DNA of 64,000 nucleotides from Serilophus lunatus (lineage: Eukaryota; Chordata; Aves; Passeriformes; Eurylaimidae), in contig VXBA01003720.1 in NCBI GenBank assembly GCA_013399895.1, positions 533,467-597,466 on the forward strand. Direction: 5' to 3'. Shown in pieces: positions 1 through 12,500 of the stretch. Numbering within the stretch: position 1 is the stretch's first letter; every line of letters starts with the position of its first letter. Below the pieces are notes generated by a model, which was not told where the DNA came from, searched no databases, and saw nothing but the letters and a program-made list of their open reading frames with translations. Made by a program: the position numbers and the translations under genes.

Positions 1-535
1 CATTTTGTGAATGTCTGTGCATGAAAGCTTTTCAGAGCTGAGGGGCATGTGGGATGTTAAAGGCTCACAATAAATCATTAGCATCCAACAGATCTCCTTA
101 AATTCAAGTTGCTTTTGTCACATCAACATTTATGCTTATGTTTTTAATATACCAACAAAAAAGTTTCCATATATGTGTGTATATACATATGATATGTGTG
201 TGTATGTATCTATATATATGTGTCTGTATATTTATATATGTTTCCCACTGACACTGATACATTATGCCTGATCTTTCAAGGCACTAAATCCACTTAAGTT
301 TCACTATAGAAGATGAAATTTGGAAGTTCATGGGCATGAAATAGCTGGAATGTTGCAGTGTATAGTAAATAATCAGCACTGATTGCATTCTGGATTTTGA
401 CATGGCTTACTTCATTTATTCTGGGAAATGTAACAGCTTAGTGTTATGGATAATACTCTGCAAGCTAAATCAAAGTAATCTAAGCAGAAACCCTGTTAGG
501 CATTGTACTTTTCTTTTTATCCTTCTGACTCCCAG
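1..535 (+). other. BEST3: BEST3 upstream intron fragment
   Basis: No coding exon is recognisable before the acceptor at 534-535. The stretch is AT-rich and holds a TA/TG microsatellite. It is inferred to be the 3' part of the intron before the first visible BEST3 exon. The preceding family exon (about 95 bp) was not found here. Confidence 0.7.
169..240. repeat. Imperfect (TA/TG)n microsatellite
   Basis: Alternating pyrimidine-purine tract built from TATATG, TGTGTG and TATCTATA blocks, interrupted and so probably old. It lies in the BEST3 intron about 300 bp before the first visible exon. Confidence 0.75.
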
Positions 536-3500
536 GTTTCTATGTTACTTTGGTGGTGAATCGTTGGTGGAACCAGTTTGTGAACTTGCCATGGCCAGAT
601 CGTCTGATGTTCCTCATCTCCAGCTGTGTCCAAGGCAGAGACGAGTATGGGCGCTTGCTAAGGAGGACTCTCATGCGTTATGTGAATCTAACATCTCTGC
701 TGATCTTTCGCTCTGTGAGCACAGCCGTGTACAAAAGGTTCCCCACCATGGACCACGTGGTAGGAGCAGGTACCAGAGTCCTCCTTCCCAAAATTGCTTA
801 CCTTTCCTTCAGATGGGGGGGCCACAGGGAGAGAAGGAGCCAGACTCAGTTTTTCTTTCTTCTGTGGCCCCATGTGTACCTCATACTAACCCATGTCAAA
901 GCAATGACCCTTTGGTAGTGACTTAGATGACATGACCTTAAGCATGCATCTTTAATGTTCTTCATCTAGCAACACTATAGAAATCAAATGTGTATAAACT
1001 CTTATGTGAAACTGCTTTCAAACACCACAGAGGCAATAGGCCTGCCCCAAATACTCAGGTGTGTGGAGCAAGTATAACATTCTCTAAGGCATGAAAAATA
1101 ACTAAGCTGCAATATAGTATGACGGAGTAGGAATGGTGACTTGTTATATGGCATTGCCTCAATGTCTAGGATATAACTTTGTCTTGTCTGTCAGAGACTG
1201 ATCTGTGCAAGCACTTCACAAGTACAGTTTTCTTTCAATTTATTTTAAGTAGACTGCACTTTAAGTAGATTGTATATTTTAAATCTTGTTGATTTACTTA
1301 AAAAAACCTCAAACCCTAGGGGTTTTTCTTTAAATTTAAAACCTTTCCTTAAACTTAGTTTTTCAGGGATAAATATACTAAGTATTAAGCATGTCTTAAT
1401 ATTCTATTTGTTTTGATATCCTAGTGAGTGTGATGATGGTGAAGAGAGTTCAATCATGTAACACCTTGATTGTCTGTGAAGGATGACCACTGAGTATTTA
1501 AAGGAAAGGTGTGATGCTATGCCTTCTGACTGGCATGGTCATCTGTCAGGGGTAGAACACCAGTGGTGCAAGATGTGGAGATCTGTTCCAAATAGGAGAA
1601 GTCATATGTTTTTTCCTGAACGTTTTTAATTTCTTAAAATTCTTCCTTTGGCAGAGATTAGTAAGCAAAGTTGTAGAAGTTAAAATATGCAGTGTGCCTA
1701 TACATATGCACATTTCAAATATATGTAAGAACCTTTGGTATTAAAAAAAAAACATGCAGAATGCACCGATCTTGCTGAAAAAAAAACCCCAAAACATTTA
1801 TTTTCGATTCATTAGATTTTTAAGCCCTTTTCCTTATGCTGTTCAACAAAAGTGTTTACCTGAGCCTGTGAGAGGTCAAAGAAGCTTCTGTCACAGCAAC
1901 CTGCTTCTACTATGCACTGGAAAATTACAACATTTCCAGGCAGCTAATCCAGCTCTGCCTCCCTATTGCTAAAGACAATCTGTTCCAAAAGAGACAGAAT
2001 GTCACAGTGTTTTACAAAAATTATAGACTGGAAAACAAATTTTGATTGTTGGGTTTTGTAAAAGTGGAAAATATTCTACTGTAAACTGAACATCTAAGTA
2101 TTGATAGTGTAGCCAGCTCTGGATTTCAGTCGTTATTCTGTAGGTTTTAATTCATATAGTGCTGCAGAATTTTTATTGATGCTGTACTGAGCACTTCAGG
2201 TTATATTTTGCTCCTATTAACATCTAGTGGTTTAGACAATACTCTGCAATTATCCACTCTCTAGGTCCCTATGGCATTACATATCAGACTGGTAGGGAGG
2301 CATTTAATATGAATGTGAGCAGCAGAATCTGATACTTACAGCACAGTTGTCACTGAAACAACTTGTGACAATTTTGCAGTTTGCTGTCAAACTGAGAACT
2401 GCCACAGCGTAACTATTGCTACACATTCCTCTTTTCAGCAAATGAACTGCTTAAATTCATAGATTTTAAATCTGAGGACAGTGTCATGATAATCTAGTCT
2501 GACTCATCCAAGTCAGATGGATGAACAAGGCACAAAAGCTTACTAACAGCATCCTTTATCACGTTGCAATTTCTGACTGAGCTGTAATATCTTCTAGGAA
2601 TATAACCAGCCCAGATTTAAAATCCAGCTGGATGTACTGGAGACTACGCCACATCCTACATGAACAGACATTCAGTGAACTCACTGTTGAAGAGGGAAAA
2701 TTTATTCTCAGTCTGAACTTGCACAGAGTTGTCTTCTATTCACTGGATTTTGTAATAGGTTTTTCATTAGATGAAAACACCATTTTTCTCCCAATAGTTA
2801 CCTGGTAGCAGAGTGCAGAAAGGCTTGACCAGGAGCTTCACCATATGCAGTCACTGCTGCTGTGTTGCAGCACATATGCTGGAAGTGTCAAATGCCTAGC
2901 AGCAGTCTTGAGCACAGCAGTCCTGTTTGGCTTCCAGGTGCAAGAGGGAAGCTGGATGCTCAAGAACACAAATCTTAAAAAACAGAGTAAAGAGTGAGCA
3001 GCTGAGCAGAGAGCAGCCCAAAAGAGCTGATAGGAGATGCTGAAGAGAAACCCGAGGTGTGATCTGAACAACATGAATACCTATGGATGGCTGAAGTCTG
3101 CAGTCCGAAATCCTCTACTAGAAGGAAGCACCTAAAGTAAACCTTTCCCACATAACGCAGAAGGAGAAAATGACCTGCATTTGATGTAATATAAAGTGTT
3201 TCTTTACCACTACAATAACAGCAAGCAGTTCTGAACTGCATGTTGTCTGTGTTGCCATAACCTTCAGCGGCAGTAAGAGCAACCCAAAATTAGTATTTTC
3301 TGCAATAATAATACAAGATATTGTTAGTCAAGAAGAGAATATTTAAATAATATAAAGACAAGCACCTTAACTTTAAAACTAATGTCAAATCGAGCTTTAT
3401 TGTTAAAAGAACAAGTCTTTGTTGAGCTTTCCTGAATAAAAGGTGCCTAGTTTCACTGGAAAGCTGAACTGATCCTTGGGAGCTTTGCTGTTCTTTGTGA

Positions 3501-6500
3501 CCCGCTCAGGCTATGTCCTTCCAGATAATGACTTCACAGAGCCTTGCATCCATTGTTTACTCTAGATTGTCAATTTTCTGTTATTCTGTCTGTCTGTTTC
3601 AGCCTGACAGAAACATCTTTTCCTGTCCTGTAATGATCACACTTGCCAGACAGAAACTGAAGGCAGCTGAAAGAATGAATTTTAGGAGTCAGGAGTCATG
3701 ACTAGCAGGTCAATTTGTCCGGTTGCCTGATTATTTCTGTGCAGTTCATTATAAGAGCTGGCTGCAAAATGCCCAGGGACCTTTTCAAAAGCTGTATCTT
3801 GTTCTGTGCTCGAATTCCAGGATACTGCAGGAGTACTGTGTCTTGCTGCTGAACATTTCTTCTTCCACAAAATTTTCTTGGTTTTCCTTGCCTTCGCTCT
3901 CAGGAGCTGCAGTGTTGACTTGTTGCAATTTTACAACAGTGATATCTTCCTTAACACAGAATATTTAAGAAGCTCATTGTTTTTAGCAAATCTCCTTTAA
4001 CCTTATTCACGTTTTTATAAAACACAACTGAGTTTCTGTATTTTTTTTTTTTTTTTTGCTGCCTTATGTATCTTTAGCAATGTTAGCAACAATGGACATA
4101 GTTATTAGTTGGAGTCTACTTTTAATTCCCTCATTGAATTTTCAGCATTCAAACTTGTAATTGGCTGGCTGAGCCACTTATTTTGGGGCTGTCATGCTAC
4201 TAACTTTGTCCTGTTTCAGAGCTGATGTCAACACAGCAAAAGAAGTTTTATACCCACCCTGATAAATGACACACACCTGAGCAAAATCTAACATCCTCCA
4301 AATCTGAAGATTGCTCCAATCCCAGAAAATCCATGTTGGACAAAGGAAAATGTGACTTTTCTGAGATTGCTTTTGTCAAAGGCGGAGTGGAAGGAGGGCT
4401 GCAGATCAGAGCAGAGCTTCCTTCCCCTATGGGGTAGAGGTGTTGCTCCAAAAACCAGCTGCTCCCTTGCCAGTTCCAGGCAGTGATTGGCTCTGGTGCA
4501 GGTTTTGTCACACACAGCCCCAGCCTCCCCTGCTATCTGACCTTGGACTTGCTTGCAGTAGAGAGAAGCAGGGCTTCCCAAAGCAGGGGAACCCTTCAGG
4601 AAACATAACGTCACCTCAGCACCCCAGCAGGGCAAATTGCCAGGCAGAGAGCAGCTTCAGCCTGCAGCCCCACAGCATGTCGCCTGGCCCGGTGTCCCAC
4701 TAGCAGCGGGATTTCTGCACATGACTCCCTCTCCATCTCTTTGCACGCCTTCTTAACCCCACGGAAAACATGAAACAATCTGGCAGGGAAGAATTCCGTT
4801 GGCAGAAGGCATACTCTCTGTCGAGCTCTGTTTTGTGAATCCACTTGTATCCTGTGTTGCTTTCTCACTGCTTTGCAAATTTGGGTCATGTAACTGTCCT
4901 TACAACATATGTTGAGATGCTGCTGAAAAGTGATAGTTTCTTGACTGATGTATCCCGTTCCTTATTTTTCTGAAAGTAGAATATGAAACTAGACAGTAAT
5001 TTGTACAATTCTTAGTATTATGTGTATCTGCAATATGTCAGCAGTCAGATATGAGAACAAAATAATAGCAAATTATTGCCTATACTGGTAATGAGGAACT
5101 TTGTGTAGGTAGCTAATGCAAAAAAAAAGTTGTTTTAAGCAAGATCCATCCTGGCAGAAAGAGCTAAGAAAAAAGGCAATGGCTACTGTTTAGAATTATA
5201 AATTGTATTTAGAAGGGTTCTGTGCAAATATCACAAAAACAGATTCAAACATATTCAAAATTTATAGTCTCAGTAGCACTGAAAGCACAGAAGAAATTCT
5301 TCTTCTTTTTTTTTTTTTTTTTTGCAAACAGGTTTTATGACAAGATATGAAAGAAAACTTTTTGATGACCTCAAGTCTCCCCACCTGAAATACTGGGTCC
5401 CATTTGTGTGGTTTGGAAATTTGGCATCAAAGGCACGAAAAGAGGGAAGAATTCGAGACAGTGTCGATCTGCAGACACTGATGAATGTAAGTAGAGAAAG
5501 TAAATCTACAGAAAACTAATCTGAAATTGTTGTGTAGTAGCTTTTCACTTATATAATTGACTTTATTTATTTAATGTGTCATCTAAATTATCTTACTCAG
5601 GATTTATCCCACTTTTTGTGTACCATACAGAGCAGCAATTCACTGGGATTCTTTCTATGCTGGCTAAGAAGATCTTAAAAGAAGTAACAAATTGATGAGT
5701 AAAAAATTATTGTACCATCACTGTAAATTCATAATTGTTCCATTTCTGAGAATATGAGAAATTAGAATAATTTGGCATTTTGAAGATATCAGTTTCAGGG
5801 AAGACAATCTCCCTTAATATTTCCTTAAGTGGTAAAGCATCCTTTTTATGATATAATATATTGTCTTTCATATATCACTAGACTGGGGATAAGTTAGAAA
5901 CAGAAGATAATTTGTGACGAAATATATAATATATTAAGTATTCCAACCCCATAAACCAAGTGAATATTCAAAAGGGGTGTTGGACATAGTTATGGTATCA
6001 ATTAATATATACTATAATTTCATATCTCCCTGTCCTTTTATATATGCAAAAATGAACTGTAACAAAATATTGATAATTCAGAATGGTCCCCCATTTTGTT
6101 GGGGCTTGTTGTTTTGATTTTTTTTTCCCTTTCAGGAGATGAACAAGTACCGGTCTTGGTGTAGTCTTTTGTTTGGTTATGACTGGGTTGGAATTCCACT
6201 GGTCTATACCCAGGTACTGAGCTGATTTTCTTTAGTAAATTCAATACACAATTTCCATAAAAGGGGAGGGTGGTACAAAACATTCCTAGTGTCAACCAGA
6301 GTCTCCAAGCTATGATCCCACAGGATCATGAAGGCCTGGCTAACTATTTAATTCATATTTAATGCAGAGATGTTTTGAAGATCTTGCATAGTTTGGAAGA
6401 GGAGAGGGAAACTGAAATGTTTTTATGTTTCCTGCGTGTTCTTCCTGATCATAATTATACCTGTAACCTTTCTATTTGCAATACCTCCCTACAGATTTAT

Positions 6501-9500
6501 ATGGCAAAAGGTAGTCAAAGGCCTTTGTGTATGTGTTGCTTTATGCATAGGATTGTATTATTCTATTATTTCAATGAAGTTTTGTTCTTTTCAGGTTGTT
6601 ACTCTTGCAGTCTATACTTTTTTCTTTGCCTGCCTGATAGGGCGCCAGTTTCTGGATACTGACCAAGGATATCAGGGACATGACTTAGATATTTACATTC
6701 CAATCTTCACACTGTTACAGTTCTTCTTCTACGCAGGATGGCTCAAGGTAAACTAGCTTTCTGGAAGGGTGATGGGGGAACCCTCTCTGGGGGACTGGTC
6801 AAGGTGTCAGAACTGTGACACACTGTAAAATCACCAAAGATTGCTGGAGTTACACCAAAGCTGAATTCAGCCCCAAATTTTCTGTGGTCCTTTAGAAATA
6901 TCATGCAATATATTTTTAATTCCACCTGACAGATTGTACAGTAAGAAACAGTCATGAACCTGAAAGAGCCCATTTAAGTAGCACCAATGCAGCCACAACT
7001 CCCCAAGAGAGTATTACTCCAAGAAAATTGCATTTCAGGACTTGGAGTATAAAATTACAGATGAAAGATAAAAAAACCCTCTTTCTCCCACTCCATTGTG
7101 CAATGGGTGAATACTGCTGCAAACCTGGTGTTAGCTGAAAGGGACTGAATCTTATTTTCCTCTTATGATCAAAGCCAGCTTTTAGTATCTGCTGTTAACC
7201 TCATCAGATAGAGGCAATTAAAAGGTCTCCCATTTCAGAGAGCTATGAGAGTGACAGCCAATATTGGCTACAACTCCACTGGATAAAAACGTTCATTAAA
7301 AACAAGAGATATAGAAGGAATTGGATGCTGCCCAGCAGCCCATTGATGACTGCTAGGTTAACATATCACCATCAGTTTGATAGTTAAGTAACTAAGCCTC
7401 ATACCTCAAGGTCTCCTCTGCAGTAGACTAACTGAAAAAAAGTTTCAAATAAAAAGCAAATTGGTACTTAGGGTCTGTGCACATAAAGATTTTCTTTTGT
7501 GTTTGTTTATATTTAGAGCCCCATTCCCACAGCTAGCTCCAAAGGCTAGAGTAGAGAAGGAAGCACATTGCACTAGCAGATTGTGAGGAAAAGTAAAGTG
7601 CCTGCAGGGCAACCTACTCTAGTCCTGTGTCCTGGGAAATCAGGAGGAAAAACAGGTTTGCATTTGGACCAGCCCCAATGGGAACAGGAGAGAGAGAAAG
7701 GAAGGCTGGTGCAGTGAGGGTAGCAATTTCTCCTGAAGAAAAGTGAGGCCTTATCTGTAGGCAATGTTTTCCAGGGTTTTACTAGTAGGTTACAAAAATG
7801 TAAGCTGTTCCTCTTGACTGCCCTTGTGGTGCTCCTGAGAGGAAATGGCTTCCTCTTCATCGGCACCCAAGGATGTTAGTAGCATCTCTTCCAGTTAAGC
7901 TCAGGGCTTCCAGCCAACTCCTGGCTACAGCAGGTATGAGATGTCATTTTAACTGAAAAATCTTCTGTATAAGGAAATGAAAAGGGGGAGAAGAAGTTTT
8001 AAAAAGCTAATTTAATACCATCAGTGTTCTGCCAGACCAGAGAGAGATTCATCCAAACCTTCAGTGCCCTGGGACAGGATATTTCTGTCTTGAAGGTTAC
8101 GGCCAGTTTCCTGCTGAGTGTGTTGGGCTTTGGCTGACAGGCAGCAAAGAGATATTGACTTCCAGTAATTTGGCAATTCCTCAGAAATAATGGCTAAACT
8201 GAGCTCATTCCTTGGCCTCAAGCCTGTTACACCTGTTATACAGGGCCAAAGTTTCCCACCACGTGAGGCAGTTCTAAATCCCCATTTTCATTACAGGGAG
8301 AGATGGACTGTCCAAATAAAGAGTTCAGTTGTTCATCAACACATTCCTTTCTGGAGAATAAAACCATGCCTCACGCGCCAGGATCAGGTCAGCCAAGAAA
8401 AAGGCCACCACTGCTGTCCCCTTTTTCCCAGTTCTGCTCACTTTTCCAAGATCATGTGATAGGCTTTATAGTGGATTTTTGGGTAGTGATTCCCTGGTTT
8501 ACACAAAGATGGATCCATTGTCTTCCTTGGAGAGCCCCAGCACAGACTTTGTTCCGGTTCCTTCCTATTGCAGCACTTTCATAGCTATACCTAGAATTTA
8601 ATACCATAGGCCTGGTCAACAGGTGTGAGTGGAGGTGACCCCTGTCTTCTTTCATTCTTCCTTACAGATGTTTTCATAGGGTTGGTCTAATCAGTAGTTC
8701 CTTTGCTGTCTGTCAGCACTGGCCTAGGAAGTGATGGCCTGGGAGAATCAGCAAGTGCTTATCCATGCACACGACTTAGAGGCACATAGTATTTTTCCCT
8801 GGGAAAAATACCCAGGGAGCAACTACCTTACTGTAATAAGTTATGACATCATAGCTGTTCATAGTGAGGTTAGTGAGCAGGACTGTTTAATCATACACTT
8901 GTTTACCCATATCAACATGAAGGACCTGATTGCTGCTCCTGCGTGTGGCCCTGGTGACCACTAGGAAGGCTTGGGAGAGTCATCAAGAATGTGATCGTCT
9001 TCAAAAGCAGGGTTTAAAAAGATAAACAGAAGGAGAAAAGCATGAAGGGGAGAGGATATTTAACTTCAGTCTCCCAAGGAAATCAGAAATAGAACAGCAG
9101 TCTGCATTTCCTAGAACTTTTTCTTTTTTCTTTTTTTTAATTTTCCTATTTCATCTTTTCTCCCTCAGCAGCTATGCACTTTCTCCCCACAATGTACTTT
9201 GATGATCATAGGGGTGGGTGGGCAATCTTTGCTTGCTTTTCCTCTGGGTACAGGCACCCAGAGAGGGTGCCTTTCCAGAGCAGTTCCCAGACTAAGGTGC
9301 TCCATCACAAAGGTGTCTGAGCTCACTGTATGGTTATCTCCTCCAAAGCATGGGCTTCTGCCCTGCAGTTTCAATTCCTTCAGGTACAGAAATCCAACCC
9401 AGCAGGCCAAATTAAAGAATAGACTTAGATTCTGTCTCTTGAACTTGGCTAATACGATGCACAGAGTCCACTTGGTTCGGTTTTTTTGTGGGCTACTTTT

Positions 9501-12500
9501 CCTGAAAAGATCTGGAAGGTTACCATTAGGATTAATTCAAATATAGAAGCAGAGGGCTTGAGGGCTAAGCTGGGGAGATGAGCTCCATCCAACAGACTCC
9601 AGCTGCAAGGCTTGGGAATACTGACCCAATGGGCTGGTAGATTATCACAGACCATAGTGCAGTAACAGAGCCCCTGGCTGCTAAACCATTCATTTAAATA
9701 AGCCAAAGACCACAGTAAGAAAAGGTAATGAGTTTCTTATGTGACATCTACCTTGGCCCAGACATGTCTCAATTCCCAGTAAGCCAGCATCAACAATCCT
9801 GATTGACAGCACCAGCAAGGCACAGAGGTGAATCTATAGGGAAAGCAAGCTGTTCCTTTGCTAGGCTGGCAAAACCATCATACAGGAGATCAAGCTATGA
9901 TTACAAGTGACAGGCAAGGAGAGAGAGAAAAATCCAATCCTACTTTCTCTGCAGCAGTAGTCATGACATGGCATGCCAACCCTTCTTCACTGTCTCATTT
10001 TCTTTTCAGGTTGCTGAGCAACTTATTAATCCATTTGGAGAAGATGATGATGATTTTGAAACTAACTGGTGCATCGATAGAAATTTACAGGTTGCTCTTG
10101 TTATTTCTACTTCCAGCTTTACTGTATGATAGGCTATTATTACACTTAATCTTATTTCTTAAATTGAGGAACAAATCAGGGCAACAAATGTCAGCAAAAG
10201 AGATTCTTTCCCTGAAGGTGTACCTATGGCTGTGATCCTCAGAGTTTGTTTTTACAAGCTAGTTCATCTTGATTTTGGTATTTGGCATTTATGATGCCTG
10301 ACTAAACTTGCAAACAGCTGACCTCAAACTACAACATCATTTTATGCCTGGAAAAATAGATAATGTAGGCCAATCCTGCAAAATCTAAAGGCCACTCCCA
10401 CATAGATAAGAGCATGTTTTGCTAATCTGAATATTTGGACATTATCATATTGCATTTAAAAAAAAAGGCAGTGAAAATGCTAAAAAGACCAAGCAGGGCC
10501 CTGAACTAATAAGCAGGGCCAGTGCCATAATTCATCTTCTGATGCTGCCACCCATGGCAGCATTTCTGGTTGGCACACGAGTCAGTGTCCTTATTAGCAG
10601 GAGCTGTGAGATGGTCAAGGTACATATTTGTTGATCATTGATTCCCAAACAGCCCCTGCCTGTTGTGCCATGAAGAGACTCAGAGACTTGAGGAGGTCCC
10701 ACAGCACACACTGCTGCTCCCTTTGCACAGAACCAAGCATAGGGCTGGCTGAGCTGATGTTACACTCCACTTAGGCTGGGGACCACTGAGACAGCAAAGC
10801 ACAGCCCAGAAGTTAGAGGGAGCAAGAGCAGACCACGCAAACCACCTTATTGAGCAAAGCAATACAGGTATGCACAGGAGTGGGAAAGGACTTCATCCTG
10901 ACAAAGATGCTCTCTGGCTTAGCACCACTTCAAGGTACTCACACTATAATGCCTTACAGACAGTTGTACAAAACATATCAGAAGGCCCTAGAACAGGATG
11001 ATCATATACTTGGTTCTGAATGTCTTAAAATGGATATGAAACCTAGCAGAAAGACTCTTGACCTCTGGACATTTTAAGGAGCACAGTTAATACTTTACAC
11101 AAACTTTCCAGAGCATGTGGAGGATCACATTTTACTAAATAATGTGTGTGGAAAGGACTTCAATCTGACATAAATATCTTAGCAGTACAGAAGACTCAAG
11201 TGAAAATAAAATTCATGCTTCCATGAATAGAGGTGGATATAGGGGGGTTATTTTATAATACTGAGTCTCTTCCTAATGCCCAGGCCAACACAACTTATGT
11301 TAAAGGGTTTCTGAAAGAAATGTTGACCCAGGGAATATAAAGCAGATTATTTCACATACTGTACTATGCTGAAAGTGACATGATTTATACCAAAAAAAAA
11401 TCTAAGGTCTCACTTCTGGCGGTGGATGAGATGCACATGAACTTGCCGAGGATGGAGAAAGATATTTACTGGAATGATTCCTCTGCCCGGCCACCCTACA
11501 CAAAAGCAGCTGCTGATTACTGTATTCCTTCATTTCTTGGATCAACTATTGAAATGGGGTGAGTGGCACTAAGGTCCTTAATGCCATCAGAAAGATCACC
11601 ACCCCTAAAGCCCACACTGATTGATGGACAGTCAGAGCAGGGATGCAAGCAGTGAAGATGGAAATGGGAAATGATGTTAGGAGGAAGTGGACAGGCTAGC
11701 GCTGGTGGGATAATGTCTCCAATAGAACATGTATTCATACAAACTGTGCACACATAGCTTAAATTGTATCATTAATAAATAGAGCATGTTTGCAGGGAGA
11801 CTTTGTTGATAGTCAGCACAGGATGGCACCTGAAGACACCGGCTGACTTTCCTTCACTACAGCTGCTTTATACATCTTCAATTAGCAAAATAGCTATTCC
11901 TTTGCTCATTTAGTTAGCAGATGACAGGTAAATGACAGTCCAAATTCTTGTGAAGATCTAAAAAAATCATCTTAAATGTTGTATGACTTTCCATTGACTA
12001 ATAATCTAGGCATGGAAGTTGGAGCAACAGATTTTGTCAAGGGATGGAGAGGATTTATTTGCAGCAATCAACACATAACCTACTGTTATAAAGAAACATA
12101 TAGAAGACATATGAGTGCCTCCTGTTGTCAGGATCTAACTGAGAAATCACTGATAGGACAGTTAGCTTAGAAGCTGTCAGTTTAAATACTTGTGACATGC
12201 TGTAATATAGACAGATGAGTAAATGTAAATAGCATCATGCCTGAACAAATACCAGGCACGTAGATGTTCTTATCTGAAGATCTTTTTAAAAAATTTACAG
12301 TAGCTATTTTTTGAACTTTAAAAATTATCTCAGGATATTTACAATTTTTCCATAATTTCCTGCCTTTATCAAAATAAAATGTGCTTATTTTTTTGTTTAA
12401 TTTGGCCTCAAAATGGCTGTTTTCTCACTTTTTTCTCTTATTTTTTCATATTTGCATGCATTCTACTAAAAGGACAATGGTTTATATGAGTTCCTTTTAT

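Larger units (their letters stand above)
770..5331 (+). other. BEST3: BEST3 intron, 4.6 kb
   Basis: Donor GTACCAG at 770; acceptor GCAAACAG ending at 5331. It contains an old interspersed repeat near 2455-2760, a run of 18 T at 4040-4057 and another 18-T run immediately before the acceptor. Only short, non-conserved reading frames occur on both strands and no further gene was seen. Confidence 0.7.

Noticed and set aside
4248..4889. Cluster of overlapping 87-115 codon frames on both strands in the first large BEST3 intron
   Set aside because: Locally GC-richer intron sequence; no splice-bounded exon and no similarity I recognise.
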